Positions 41,583 through 53,354 of a DNA stretch of 64,000 bases are shown here, piece by piece. Numbering within the stretch: the stretch's first letter is position 1; every line of letters starts with the position of its first letter. The translations under genes were made by a program, and so were the position numbers. Origin of the DNA: Macrolepiota albuminosa (taxonomy: Eukaryota > Basidiomycota > Agaricomycetes > Agaricales > Agaricaceae); assembly GCA_027475525.1 (NCBI GenBank), contig JAMWFC010000080.1, positions 62,001-126,000 of the forward strand, in the 5' to 3' direction. The notes under the pieces are model-generated. The model searched no databases and was not told where the DNA came from. It saw nothing but the letters and a program-made list of their open reading frames with translations.

Positions 41583-43074
41583 TCAAAAAGACTCCTGTGT
41601 TGACACCGAAGAATACTGGTTATGTATAATCAAAGGCTGTTCTGCTGTAGTCCGTCGTTTTTTGTTTCCGCAAAACGTCCAGACTCGTAGAAGGTCCTAG
41701 AGAAGTCATCAGTCACCTTCTAATTTCCGAGGCAGAGGCACATCAAACCAATTGGCTGCCAAATATCAAGAATACCAGTACGGGCACTTCGGAATGAGTG
41801 AGTCAGGGGCGGCGGAAGCCTTGAGAAGATCTACTTACATGTCGCTAATATCATATCAAATACCTGGTTATGCTGCCAAGTCATGACATACGCGACAGCA
41901 ATGCTACCAGACGTTTGTAAGCTTTCAACATTCCCAGTGCCTGATGTACTCACCCCAGTGCTAGGCCCCCTAAAATGCTGAAAACCATGACGCGAGCCAC
42001 CATTGTTACTGACTGGCCACTTCCAGAGATAGAATGACGGTTCTGGTAGAGCCTATACCCGATGATTCCTATCATATAGCATTAAATATGGCAGATGTCA
42101 GACAAAGAAACAAGATATCTTGACCTTGTATTACGATAATCAAGACAGTACACGCTAGAACGATCATCGATGAAATCTTTGAACTTGGAGAACAAAAAAA
42201 AAACAGGTATGAGTGAAAAAAACTCGCTGTACTGGCAGGACTCACATATCCGGGTTTGCGGAATCACAATATGTTTCATTAGGCGATCTCCTCACGTTGT
42301 CTTCGTTTTCAAGGCCGTACTAAAGAGAGGTAAATGCCATTCGTAGAAACTCATGGAATCTTACCACGAAAACGCCTAAGAATACAGCCAGCCACACGAT
42401 GTGAGGGATGATCAATAACTGGCACACTGTCAGTACAACATCCATGACTGGCCTGCGGCAGACACACCGCAACCACAGTCCCATAATCTGTTCCGAAAGG
42501 TTTGTTTGCCAAGATGGAGCGCATATTCAAAAACATCTAACAGCGACCCAAGCGGACAAGGTTAAAAAAGGACTCTGTTGAAAGTGAAACGGTAGAAATG
42601 CCCACATGCAAGACAAGGGCCAACGTCGTACATCCGGTCCTGTGAGAAGTGAAAGGTATTCCTTTTAAACCAGCATTGATCGCCAGAAAGAGTATAAAAC
42701 TCACAAACTAGGTGCCGCATATATAAGCGCTCCTTGTACTAAGCACAGTCCAAAATCAGGTACAGCCCCGGTTCTTTGACCAGCAAAAGCAAGCAGGGTG
42801 TACGAAATGCACGAGAATATCCAGGAGCATATGAAACTGTACCACGTTGAGTAGCGCGTCACTCCCCGTCCCAAAATGGCAGTGAGAATTACAACAAACA
42901 GTCCGCATCCACCGATGAGCTGCAGAACGATGAAAGCGAAAGCAACACGGTCGTGTATAAGATTTCCAGCAGACTCTTTAGTAGGTGGGAAAGTTGGTTC
43001 AAAGAAAAGGCACAAGTCTCCATAATCTGCTCACCCTGAGAATCTGACGATAGTTCTGATCGAGCAAAAGACAT
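41583..43074 (-). CDS. Seven-transmembrane protein of a basidiomycete family
   Basis: The gene starts at ATG 43074 (MSFARSELSSDSQ, then a GTGAGC donor) and ends at 41583, with about ten short exons. Membrane segments in order are LIGGCGLFVVILTAIL, WYSFICSWIFSCISYTLLAF, CLVQGALIYAAPSLTGCTTL, LLIIPHIVWLAVFLGVFV, SSMIVLACTVLIIVIQ, VARVMVFSILGGLALG and VPVLVFLIFGSQ. A polar tail follows (DLLRVWTFCGNKKRRTTAEQ...). Between segments 4 and 5 lies a loop with EDNVRRSPNETYCDSANPD, where an N-glycosylation site and cysteine suggest an extracellular face. It resembles receptor-like proteins expanded in basidiomycetes; I cannot name a ligand. Exon borders in the middle are approximate. The gene at 31743-33231 is a paralogue. 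Confidence 0.65.
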
Positions 43075-43672
43075 TGGAGTTGGTTGAAGCAGGGTATCGA
43101 GAAAAAATGTGACGATTTTTGAGTCGAAATCAACTTTCTCGGACTCGGCGAACTTGAAAGTGGGGCAATAAATGGTTACAGCGACGTCAAATCATCCCCG
43201 TTTCACTTTAGCTCTACTGCACAGAAGTAGCATCTTGACTGACGTGCATAACAAGCGTTGCTTGGATATCTTTGTTTGGATGATATCACAGATCGTGCCT
43301 ATGCGTCGCATCATGATGTCCTGGTTCAAGAGCCTTACTCAAAACGAGCATTTACTAGGTCACATCCAACGCCAGACAAATCCCAGTAGTATTACATGTT
43401 TTGCGGGCGAACATAACCATATTAAAACCAAGCATTATATGGAATCCAAAAATCACGAGATGTTATAATTAAATCGAGTGTTGGCAACTGTCGATCTGGC
43501 TTCTTTCCTGACGGCGTGATGGACAAAGCGTTGACGAAAAGCCCAGGCGTTACTACTGGTCCGGTTCCCGCCTTAGTCATGCCTGAACCTTGCTGGAACG
43601 GCGAGGTGGAACGATGTGGCGATGAGTACGGCGTATCTGACAAGATTAGCACGGCAGGTGTTGAAAAATGGC
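43075..43672. other. Intergenic region; no gene seen
   Basis: Lies between the start of the membrane-protein gene and the 3' end of PUS3, both on the minus strand. It should contain the promoter of the former. No coding frame is supported. Confidence 0.45.
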
Positions 43673-45244
43673 CTACTCGTTGCCATCAGGACTATCAACA
43701 CTTCCTCCCTCATCAAGCGCCTTCTTTCTTTCATCTCGCCGAGATCCTTTCCCAAGTCTCCATCGCTCATTCGTGATGTCCACGTGGTCTAACCGATTCC
43801 TCTTCAGGAGTTGTACATACTTTTCTTGACCCGTGCGTTTGTAAGTTCCACCACCCAATGGTATCATAATCTTTGCGACCGATGAGGATGGCGCGGAAGG
43901 CATGGAAACAGCGCTTTTCGGCAGATGGAAGCGGGAAACAGCGTGTAGGAAGTGATTATTCAACGTTGTGTAAATATCTGATCGCGAATGCATCGAATGT
44001 ATTTGCTGAAATAGCTCGGATCGTCCGCCTTCGTCTCCATCACAAAGGGTTGCTCCATTTGTAGTCCGCCAGTCCAGCTCTCCTTCCGGATACCCGCAAT
44101 CCCAGAGCAAGAGTGGTAGCGCATCAGCCATCTGGTATTCTGGCTTGCAATCCACGATCTCAGTGGCACCTGGCTCTAGGTCTTCTTCTACGTTCATCAG
44201 AGAAGTGACGACGGAAGGATCTTCTTGTCCATGCCCGACCATGAAAAGAACAGCCATGATATGGCGTACTTGATGATAGAGAAAAGCAGTTCCAACAAGA
44301 TTAAAGACGTACATCCCATTGCCCTCGGCGTCGACTGATATGGGATCGATTTCGGCGTTCAAGACTTTTCTCTTAAACATCGTGATTTGCTTGGAGGGAT
44401 CCACTTTACACATATTGCGGAAATCGTGCTCCCCCACCAGGCGGGAAGCGGCATTACGCATACGTTCTATATCAAGTACACTTCCTGGGGCAGTATTCGT
44501 CGAGAAGAAATACTTGTAGTGTCTGTACTTGCATGAAAATCGAGCGGAGAAGTCATTAGATACTGGAGACCAGGCCAGTATCCGGACTGTTGGTGGAAGA
44601 AGGCGATTTAGAACAAGAAGATAGTCGTGTTCGAATCTTTCTTTTTGTATCGACGTGGGCTTGGATAAGCTCGAGTTAAGAGGTACATCCTTCAAGTCAT
44701 CTTCGTCAAATCCGAATTCAAGTCCCTGAATTGCATTCTCTCCATCTGCATTATTTAATAGCGAATAGTCTTCAGGGTCTGCTGTAGTTACCGTGCTACG
44801 CAGTGGCGAGGAGGCAACCTCCGCAGCGTTGTCCTTTGCTCCAGCTTCGGATCCAAGGGCACTTCTAACCCACAGCGAGATGACCTGGCCAGCGGCACTT
44901 ACTCCTCGATCTGTACGACCACATCTCTCCCATCCGCAGCCTTCCAGACCTCCCTCAGGGTCAATGAGTCTGGCCTTGACCAGCGCATCGAATAGCACAC
45001 CCTCCACCGTGGGGAGTGTAGTCTTCTGATTTTGAAATGCGAGTCCGCCGTATTCCCATCCCGAGTAACAGAACTTTAACGCAATCTTGCGTCTTGCGTA
45101 AGCGTTGAATTGAAAGATCCTCTTGATTCGAGGCTTTGGGGATGGAGGTCGTCTCTTTGGGCGAGCGTCGAGCTCGATTAGTCGAGTAATTAGCTCTTCA
45201 CGAGTCCAGCCGTCGTAAGTTGAAGGTGAAACTGGGGATACCAT
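43673..45244 (-). CDS. PUS3: tRNA pseudouridine(38/39) synthase
   Basis: A single exon of 523 codons from ATG 45244 encodes a TruA-family enzyme of the DEG1/PUS3 type. It isomerises uridines 38 and 39 in the tRNA anticodon stem-loop. The catalytic aspartate is in CGRTDRGVSAAGQVISL. Upstream is the family segment IALKFCYSGWEYGGLAFQ, and downstream are YKYFF and NLVGTAFLYHQVRHIMAVLF, which build the active-site cleft. The C-terminal extension is basic. The frame is open to 45325, so longer forms starting at 45286 or 45325 could add a basic leader for mitochondria, as in dual-targeted Pus3. The intron-containing tRNA-Pro lies about 120 bp upstream on the same strand. Confidence 0.92.
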   Translation of the reverse strand: MVSPVSPSTYDGWTREELITRLIELDARPKRRPPSPKPRIKRIFQFNAYARRKIALKFCYSGWEYGGLAFQNQKTTLPTVEGVLFDALVKARLIDPEGGLEGCGWERCGRTDRGVSAAGQVISLWVRSALGSEAGAKDNAAEVASSPLRSTVTTADPEDYSLLNNADGENAIQGLEFGFDEDDLKDVPLNSSLSKPTSIQKERFEHDYLLVLNRLLPPTVRILAWSPVSNDFSARFSCKYRHYKYFFSTNTAPGSVLDIERMRNAASRLVGEHDFRNMCKVDPSKQITMFKRKVLNAEIDPISVDAEGNGMYVFNLVGTAFLYHQVRHIMAVLFMVGHGQEDPSVVTSLMNVEEDLEPGATEIVDCKPEYQMADALPLLLWDCGYPEGELDWRTTNGATLCDGDEGGRSELFQQIHSMHSRSDIYTTLNNHFLHAVSRFHLPKSAVSMPSAPSSSVAKIMIPLGGGTYKRTGQEKYVQLLKRNRLDHVDITNERWRLGKGSRRDERKKALDEGGSVDSPDGNE

Positions 45245-45364
45245 GGAGCGTCGAAGTAGGAGACAGCGCGATGAGACGCTGACCATACAGAGAAAATAAG
45301 AAGAGTCAAAAAAAATGGAAAGCAAATCAACAGATCACTCGACATAAAGAATGTCCAAAAAAGA

Positions 45365-45464
45365 GGGCCTAACTGGGAATTGAACCCAGGACCACTCCCA
45401 AGCTTACTCTGTAAGCGAGACGCCAAATCCCGAAGGGAGTATCATGCTACTAGACCATTAGGCC
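45365..45464 (-). tRNA. tRNA-Pro(CGG) with a 28-nt intron
   Basis: The minus strand starts GGCCTAATGGTCTAGTAGCA and ends CCCAGTTAGGCCC, giving a 7-bp acceptor stem GGCCTAA/TTAGGCC with discriminator C73. The T arm CCTGGGTTCAATTCCCAG is perfect, and the D arm has TGGTCTAGTAGCATGATA. The anticodon stem is CTCCC/GGGAG with loop TT-CGG-G, so the anticodon is CGG. A 28-nt intron lies at the canonical position after base 37 and contains a CTTAC...GTAAG hairpin that can form the splicing-endonuclease substrate. Mature length is 72 nt before CCA addition. The GG(C/G)..ATGGTCTAG 5' half is typical of eukaryotic tRNA-Pro. Confidence 0.9.
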
Positions 45465-45810
45465 GATATTTAGGTTGGGGAACGGACGGTAGACAGGCAG
45501 AAAGCGATATTTCCCACCGACTTTACAAGAATACTGACAATAAGAATTCTTTCAGGCTTTAATCGTTCAACTCAAGCCCAAGCCAGGTATGCGGGAAGAG
45601 ATTTCGAACTACAATATAGGGGAGAGACCGTGAAATGGAAGACTCAGTAACGTTATTGATGTCCGCCTACTCGAGATGATAAACATTCGATGCAAGACCG
45701 AGACTTTACAACTTTACAGAGAACTGAAGAACCACATTGTATTTGTATATAATAATACAGGATGCGAGTAAAAATCGAAGCACAAGAGGACCAGACGAAG
45801 ATACGAACTA
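45465..45810. other. Short spacer between tRNA-Pro and CSN5; no gene seen
   Basis: Upstream flank of the tRNA and 3' flank of CSN5. No coding frame is supported. Confidence 0.5.
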
Positions 45811-47302
45811 TCAACCAATGGCCATGTCGGTGACTTCAGAGATATTTGAAAGGCCTGGCGACTGAGTACCTTTGAGGCGCCTTGAGAATATGACGTCTTT
45901 GATGACCTGTGAAATAAGTCCATGCTGGGCCTCGACAGCAATTTTCGTGCTGCGATGTCCTTGTCAGGTCGAGGTCAAATTGACTCAGAAAGAAGGATAA
46001 CACGTACCTATCCTTTACACTCTTTGCGAGCTGGTTGTCCTCCTTTTTCCTCTCCTCTTTTTCCTTGCCCTACGCGTCACCGTCAGAAAAGACGCGAAAG
46101 GACGTGGTATATAAGCACAACCTTAGAATTTCCTTCTTTATCTTTTCCGCTCAAAACTGGAGCCCGCGTCGAACCGACAATTGCTTGGGCCTTTGAGATT
46201 TTTTGATGTAGGTCAGAAAGTTGAGAAACAGAATATGCACGATTCTACACCCAAAATTCACTCAGTCTCTCGTTTAGCCGGAAGGCAGATGTAACGCACT
46301 GAGATCAGTGGACTAGAACTGAGGGTATTCACCCAATATTTGTTCCAAAGCATCGCAAGCAGCTCGTTATCCAGACTTGACTTGAATATTTCGACATCCA
46401 CCGGGTAGTACTGGTTGGCGTGAACACCGAAATCTTCGATCTTATGCAATGGAATGGATTGGTACTCGGATGCGGTCACATTCGGGGGAGTGTAGCCTTC
46501 TGGATATGTCCGGAACGCACCAATATCAACTTTGCCAGCAGAGATGGTACGATTTGGGTCGATCTAGATATTGTTGGACCGTAACTGGAAAATACAGATA
46601 TCAAGACTTACGACAACTGCAACGAACGGATCCTGGAATTTCTGGTTGATGATTTGTGTGTTGACATCGATACCCGATAGCCAGCAACCATATCCGGGAT
46701 GAGAGTGATACCACCCAATCGCATTCTCAAGTCGGCCAGCCTGTCAATCGATTGAGAAAACGATAAGTCATTTAACGAAAAAACAGTTCTCAAGGAAGCG
46801 AACCGACAAAAGACTCACCTTCTCACTGCCCTGAATGTACTCCACCATGTACTCGTTCGCCTCATTCGCTGCGCTTACGCGCGTCTCCGTTCCCTGTACT
46901 GGAAGAGCGAAGGAGTCCATGACCACGATGGTTTCCCCAACCACCTTTCCTTGCATGAGACCCATAATTTCGTGGGGTACTCCCGATCGCGCATGAATAA
47001 CCTGTGGCAAGTCGTTCATCCCATACCGTGGCGCGATCAGAATTGTGTATTTCGTACCATCTTGATTAGCGCAACAGCAGAGATTTTGCATGTCTTGAAA
47101 TAGTGTGGGCTTCAGAGGGCATAATGAGTCTGAAGAAAATGGTAAGCTGGTCGGTGACGCACTCCTTTGTCCAGGGCATTTCTTGATTGAGCTTTTTGTT
47201 CGCCTCTTTATCAAAGCGATAAATCTCATCTTGAGGTGATAGTTCTATGATGTTATTCGCAAGATTGAAATTCTTCTGGGCCGTGCTACTGGACGACGCC
47301 AT
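45811..47302 (-). CDS. CSN5: COP9 signalosome subunit 5 (JAMM deneddylase)
   Basis: Eight exons in consistent phase: 47302-47163, 47109-47058, 47001-46819, 46740-46612, 46563-46300, 46244-46122, 46069-46008 and 45949-45811. They give 363 residues. The catalytic JAMM motif is complete: glutamate in [10 protein letters not shown], then [14 protein letters not shown] carrying both histidines and the aspartate. The enzyme removes NEDD8 from cullins within the COP9 signalosome. The C-terminal part ([16 protein letters not shown], then [16 protein letters not shown]) matches the helical assembly region of CSN5. One donor (GTTGTG after exon 6) is weak, so exons 6-7 are least certain. COQ3 ends 140 bp upstream on the same strand. 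Confidence 0.9.
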
Positions 47303-47442
47303 GGAAGAGTGTAAGTTTGTGAATGTTGTGTGTGTAGATCAGGTCTGTATGATCTTAGATCTCCAATGCATCAAGTTCTAATTCATCCACCAATTTTGGA
47401 ACAGTAGACTTCGGACAATATGATGATACTTCATGATTATAT

Positions 47443-48466
47443 TTACTGGAATGGTTTACGAACCCAAAATATGTAACTACAATCTGTAGCAGCCCACGCG
47501 TCCCGTGAAGCGAGCAACCACTTCGCCTGCAACGGATGATATATAAGACCTCGCACCTCCGCTTCTGTAATAGGCGGGGACTCAGGCGAAGATGAAGGTG
47601 AAATCCACGCTTTTGGAAGTGTCGTGTGTTCGAGATACTGAGGATCCACCAAAGGCGACCGATATTTTTGAAAGAACGAGACGAGCTCGGTAGGTTTGAC
47701 ATATTTGCTATATGTATGGGTCCCTCTAGAGACCTTGCGCAAGACTTTCTCGGCGAGGAAGATAGTGAGGAAGTAAGCGAGTGGTGTCCGGGATATGGTG
47801 GAGAGGAACAAATGGCCACCAGGCTTTTCGGGTACGTTGTCAGGTCTTGCATTGTAAAAGAAACACGTTCGACTCACTTTGACGAGCTCAGCACATGTAG
47901 AGAGAAAAGATGCAGGGTTGTCGACATGTTCGATGACTTCCATGGAACATACGATGTCGTACCGCTTTGGGGTCTCTAGAAGCGACCCGGCCGATGTATG
48001 GAGGTAAGATAAACGCTCCAGCTTCGGGTCCGCCGACGCGTGTATTTGTGCTATCTTAATATTCGACTCAGCCGCATCTATTCCCAGTGTATTAGCCCCA
48101 AGACGCGCGAGGCTCTGGAACGACGTTGAGGAGCCTAAGTTGTAACGTGTGAACATGAAACATACTCACCTCGGATAACAGACCGCCACCACAACCAACA
48201 TCTAGTACATCCAAGCCACGCAGACCTTTCGGAGGAGGAGCCTCCTCCCCCTCGTGCTCACGCAATGACACTTCCTCCAGCTTTTCCCGTATGAACTGAA
48301 CGCGCACCGGGTTCATTTTGTGGAGAAACACAAACTCTCCTTGCTCGTCCCACCATTGTGAAGAAAGACGCGAGAAGTGGGCGATTTCTGAAGCATTAAT
48401 TGTGCCGTTGTTGGCTAGGGAATGGGCATGCCGATGGAGAGTGCGAATGACGTTGGTGAAACGCAT
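47443..48466 (-). CDS. COQ3: Ubiquinone biosynthesis O-methyltransferase, mitochondrial
   Basis: Three exons (48466-48170, 48114-47878, 47823-47443) give 304 residues. COQ3 methylates two hydroxyl groups of the benzoquinone ring during coenzyme Q synthesis, using S-adenosylmethionine on the matrix side of the inner mitochondrial membrane. The first 30 residues are rich in Arg/His/Ser (MRFTNVIRTLHRHAHSL) as in a targeting sequence. WWDEQGEF-LHKMNPVRVQFIRE is the family signature. The SAM motif is VLDVGCGGGLLSE, followed by GIDAAESNI and the CSMEVIEHVDNP motif. The C-terminal RDAWAATDCSYIFWVRKP closes the fold. An in-frame ATG at 48511 would add 15 residues; I prefer 48466 because it gives the cleaner presequence. 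Confidence 0.92.
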
Positions 48467-49758
48467 GGTTATGCGTGATGCACAGCTATGTGACAAGTCT
48501 ATATGGACCAAAGTTTAAAAACGTCTTGTGACTGACCGTGATATTGTCTATCAAGATCTGCTTTCGAGACCAACGACAGGGTCAGAGAAAGATTTCTATA
48601 ATAGTCAGAAGGAGCTCTACTTTACAGCTTGAAGTAGAATATAAGTAAAAAGTCTCATACAACAAAATGAATAGTCTATGAGTCTACGGATATAGAGTAC
48701 AGTGCTACAGATCAAGTGGCAGAAAACGAAAAGTTGTAGCGCAGTTGCATTTTTTAAGGTGCTACGACACTCCAGAGTCTGGTATAATAATTAAGCAATA
48801 TGCAACGCGACTCTCTCTCGGGCATTGAATGTCCATATTCGTGATAAAAAGGGTTGATCAGATATTGGATATGGCAGACTTGACTTACTTACAGAAATGA
48901 AAAAATCAAACTGCATTCCGATCTGTGTGTTACAGTATATATAAAGGCAACGCTACCATTATACAAGGTCGGGGAAATTTTAAGCGAATTCCAGACAATA
49001 CAGGGTGTTATCACAAGCTGCACCGACGACCTTCGCGTCCTGAACTGCGATAGTTGTATAGTTGTAAAAGGCTGAAGGAACCGGGCATTAATGAGACAAG
49101 ATGCGATTTCCTTTTTTGCACATTTTTGTAAAGGTCAACTGAACGTTGAGCAACAGCTCAGAACAAGATCGAGAAGATGAAGAGCAGTGAAGAGACTTGT
49201 CCTCCTCACGTGAGTGACTAGGGAGACAGTAGTAGTGCCTGCTCTAGTTGATTGGATCCTGAACAATAGCTAGGAATTGATGTGACGTACAAGGTAGGGC
49301 AGCAAGAGTAGAATATACATTGCATACATAAGCCGTGAGTCGGTGCATTCTACTGACCAGCAAAGGTCAGAACACGTACGAGACACAGAACACGATCCAG
49401 GAAAGACGTCAGCTAGATGACAGCCATCACAGCGCTGCACAACAAAGCTGGACAGCGACAAGGATTTGTAACGCAATGAAGATGAAGACCTTCGCACCGT
49501 GATTATCTGGTCTATTTCAGCGCGGCTGTTATCAAAATTCGGCGAGAGTGCCGACACAGATCTCTTATGACCACTTAAAGTTATAGCACGAGACCTGCAA
49601 AGTTGTATGTGAGGACCTGATCAAAACGATCCTTCGCTTTGTTCCGATTGTGCCGTCATGCCGAACCAACGTGACCGATAACAAGTGTAAACATACCGAA
49701 CTTTGCAATCGAGGGACACAACGCTCCCGACAGCCTCAAGACAACGCCAACCTACTAC
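48467..49758. other. Divergent intergenic region between COQ3 and eL20; no gene seen
   Basis: Promoter space for COQ3 (minus) and eL20 (plus). The minus-strand frame around 49270-49557 has no recognisable motif. Nothing else is supported. Confidence 0.5.
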
Positions 49759-49916
49759 GTGAGTGTTCTATCGTGCTATTCCGGTCTTCTGCATTGCACC
49801 AGCCATCATGACCCTTGATTTTGTACCGAGATTCTGCTGGATAGAGGTTGGATTGAATGGTGGACTTGTGGATGTGCCGGATTGACGTCGGATTGTATCT
49901 CATGTCCTTGTTTTAG
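49759..49916 (+). other. Probable 5' UTR intron of the eL20 gene
   Basis: A consensus donor GTGAGT at 49759 follows CTACTAC, and an acceptor TTTTAG ends at 49916, one base before the C-ATG of eL20. Leader introns are common in ribosomal protein genes. It is a prediction without transcript evidence. Confidence 0.5.
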
Positions 49917-49917
49917 C

Positions 49918-50607
49918 ATGGGCCTTCAAGAATACCAAGTCGTCGGACGTCATCTCCCCACGGAGTCTGACCCTACTCCTAAAATTTATCGTATGCGCAT
50001 TTTCGCGCCCAACGAGGTCGTTGCCAAGTCCCGCTTCTGGTATTTCCTTAGGTGTGTGGCACTAATCGTGGTCCATTAGCTTCGTCCTCACAGCCCTTTA
50101 GGCAGCTTAAAAAAGTCAAGAAAGCCAGTGGTGAAATCCTTGGTGTCAATGTTGTGTGTATCCATATGTCCCTTGCAGCCCTCAAGAGGCAGGCGGAGCG
50201 GGATTACTGACCGGTCTGTGTGACCTTTAGATTCACGAAAAGAAGCCTTTGAAGGTTAAGAACTTCGGTATCTGGTTGCGCTACGACTCTCGCTCTGGAA
50301 CCCACAACATGTACAAGGAGTTCCGTGAGCTCTCCAGGGCTGATGCTGTCAAGAGCCTCTACCAGGACATGGCCGCTCGTCACCGTGCCCGTTTCCGGTC
50401 AATCCATGTGCGTTTGATAGTTGCTTTTGTCGTCGATGATATGCTCAGAGTAAACAGATCCTCCGCGTTGTTGAGATTGAGAAAACTGAGGACATCCGCC
50501 GCCCTTACATCAAGCAACTATTGGTCCCCAAGCTCAAGTTCCCCCTTCCTCACCGTGTCACCAAGGCTCGCTCAACTTTCGTTGCCCACCGCCCGTCTAC
50601 TTTTTAA
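49918..50607 (+). CDS. RPL20: 60S ribosomal protein eL20 (L18a/L20)
   Basis: Four exons (49918-50051, 50102-50153, 50231-50407, 50458-50607) encode a full eL20, a component of the large cytosolic ribosomal subunit. Family segments are visible in order: [121 protein letters not shown] and the RPSTF end before TAA. The start MGLQEY lacks one residue compared with the usual MGRLQEY. Codon use in this gene favours C-ending codons, as in highly expressed genes. Confidence 0.96.
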
Positions 50608-52404
50608 ATGTGGATGTTGTGTTGTTGGACTTCAGGTTGGTCTATATAGAATATGTAGTACCATATGCTCATGTGATATGACCAACGATGGCATTGTCGA
50701 TATGACAAATTGACTCTAAATTTCATGGTTGGATCTGTCTTGTTCTTCTATCCTCGTTAGTCAACCTTCCCTTCAACATGGACTGCATTCTTTCCACCTG
50801 TTGCAGTCATGACGATATCCTGTTAACCATGCAATTTTATTAAGTTGTTATGTAAGTTCAGCTTGAAAAGTGGTGTATTCGTGCTTAGCCCTTGCGGTGT
50901 CGGTTTTCGAAGTTAAAGCGTGACTCGGACTCCTAGTCGACGTGTTATGTTGCTGTAATACGACTTACCACATTAGGAGCACGACTTACATTCGGACAGA
51001 CTTGTCCTATTTAGACATCGTCACGTCAAGTATAGGGATATTCTTTCTTTTCCTTCCTTCCTCTGACCTGTACGTACGATCCGACTGCTACCTTATTCCA
51101 ATATAGCCAGGCCTTGTTCTGCGGTGTCTCCGTTAAGTTATTACGACACTGATGGCTTCCATTTGCATAACAGAGTAATTATCCGAACGTTCTCCGGACG
51201 CTACTTAGAATTGCGGGTCCGTTCATGTGCTCAGCCCGCAAACTTTTTGCCATTTTTCACCTTCCTCATGAGATTCCGAATTCGATTAACTGAATGAAAG
51301 CCTCTGATGGAGTTTAGACGTTCATATTTCTGACTTGTATTGTTGTTGATGATGGAACCTGTTCTCGACCCAAGTTGCGTTACCTGATCGCCCAATTTTC
51401 CAACAATGCTTTTCGAGAGGGCGCGGGGTGTAAGCGACAGAAAATGATAGATTTTTCTTAAAGAAAACTGAAGATGGGTTGGTAACCAGTCTGATTTCGC
51501 TTGGGACTCTATGTAACTTCCCAAAAATGAAATCGAGCGCAGTTATTATCATATATTGTATATGTAGGCCTAGGGAAGAAACGGTTCAAACGTGCTTCAA
51601 GTAACCTTGGATATTAGAGAGCGTTCGATGCCAGACATGGATTTTATTGGTGTGATTAATGGGCTCCTTTTTCAGCCTCTCATACCTATCCAAGATATTC
51701 TGACGCTTTCAGGCGGATTGAAGGTCAATACTACAATGGCCTTGCAGAATCCAACACGACTGAGCCAGAACAGCTATCTAGCGGAAGGCTTCAGTTGTTC
51801 AAGCTCAGACTTATACATACCTCTCTCTTCTGCAACACAGCAACAGCTCACGAAGAGGCAGATTGAAAGCGTCCTGAGCGACTGATTTCGGTAGGAAGCC
51901 GCCATAGTCAATGGGCCTTACACTCGTGTCAATTTTGTTACAGTAGACTGGGTATCCAGATGTTCCTCTCGTGATTTGCTTCAATGTTCACTTGCTTTTG
52001 TCTGTACGAAACGGGTATTACTCGGTATCAGAGCAGAGACTGCATCCACTCATGGTGAATATCTTGAATATGTAAAGCAAGTCTCGAATGAAAGAGGATT
52101 GTGCCTTCCGCTACCCACACGCGCTGAAGGTGGTGTTCGCTGATTTACACTTGATCTGCAATGCGCGCCCTTTCTCAAGGCAATCAGTGCAGCGGTGTTT
52201 ACAACCTTGATGCGCACCGAGTCTACTTTAACGATGGCTAAATAAAATCCATTGGAGACCCTCGTACAACTTTAAAACAGCTTTGGCCCAACTCCGTCTG
52301 CGAGTTTGACGGCGGGTCACTTTCGCTTGTCCTGGAGTTACATGAAACGGCTCTGCGTTCCATGCGGAGTCGTTAGACTCTTTCAAGCGAAACTGGTTGC
52401 GCGA
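50608..52404. other. Intergenic region; no gene recognised
   Basis: About 1.8 kb between the eL20 stop and the OXLD1-like stop. Short frames at 51231-51552 (minus) and 51592-51885 (plus) show no motif and no exon partners. Average composition. Confidence 0.5.
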
Positions 52405-53004
52405 CTAACGACCTGTACAAGTTGCCTCCTGCACCTGATGCTTCTTTACCAGTGCCCGCTCCAGCGCTTCGAATGCATTGAGAACCACTTCCTTCCTATC
52501 CCTAGGCGAGTCCAGAGCCATCGTCGCACGTACGCCTTGAGGCCATTCCTCTTCGGGTATATTACGAGCGGAGAGTACGGTACGCAAATCTGCTATAGAC
52601 TTGCGGTAGTCATCCAAGGATTCCTCATATAGGTCGTAAACACAGACAGCACAGTTCGACATGCAGCACTCTATGTATGATCATGAACAAGCGTCCATAA
52701 AAAGATAGGTAAGCTACGTACCATCGTCCTGCGGCGGCCTGGGCTTCCTGGGTATTTCGAATCCATGAAATGTCTCTACGTGTTTCTGAGGTGTGCTGGT
52801 AACCGCCTGACCAAGGGCTGGGTATTTCGCCAAACGTTGTACTTGTTCTGCTAGTCCTTGCTTTTCCCGGAGCAATTTTTCTAACCTTTGGTAGCGAGCG
52901 GAAAGGTTCTGGCCGCGTGGGTGAGCCCTTTGTGCCGAAGAAGCCTGTCTAACGCAATAGGCTGGGTGTAATGAGAACAATGTGACGCGTGCCCGATGCA
53001 ACAT
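52405..53004 (-). CDS. Oxidoreductase-like domain (OXLD1-type) mitochondrial protein
   Basis: Two exons (53004-52722 and 52670-52405) encode 182 residues. The core is IPRKPRPPQDDECCMSNCAVCVYDLYEESLDDY, the short oxidoreductase-like N-terminal domain with the CCxxxCxxCxxD(L)Y pattern. The intron falls exactly inside DD-ECC. The N-terminus MLHRARVTLFSLHPAYCVRQ is basic and amphipathic, which indicates mitochondrial import, so I choose 53004 rather than the in-frame ATG at 53076. The family is conserved in fungi (yeast YPL107W) and animals, and its biochemical role is not settled despite the name. The gene is transcribed divergently from the DUF7330-like gene. Confidence 0.8.
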
Positions 53005-53354
53005 CGAAACATGACCCCGTCCTGCAGTGGTCGTGATGGTAGTCGGCTGAAGGAATCTGTCGTCTTTGTAAGCCAAACATTATTATCGATCATTGGTGCT
53101 TATCAGGTCGACTGGCTGGGCTCTTCATGGTCGCTGCGCCTCGGCTCTCTGAGGCTGTTCCCGGCAGGCCAAATTACATATAACGCACCTATCTAGGTCA
53201 CAGCAGATGATCTATTAGGACCTTGTGACCAGCCGAAGTATGCGCCTTCACCTATATTAACTTGGCGAAGCCCAGGTGAGGTCCAATAATCTATATCGCC
53301 CCAACTTGGATTAAATGAGGACAACCAGCATGATAATTGTGTCCTCAGACGAAG
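53005..53354. promoter_or_regulatory. Divergent promoter region, OXLD1-like and DUF7330-like genes
   Basis: 350 bp separate the two starts. I see no clear TATA box or operator-like repeat; an upstream ATG at 53315 is out of the frame used by the plus-strand gene. Confidence 0.4.
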
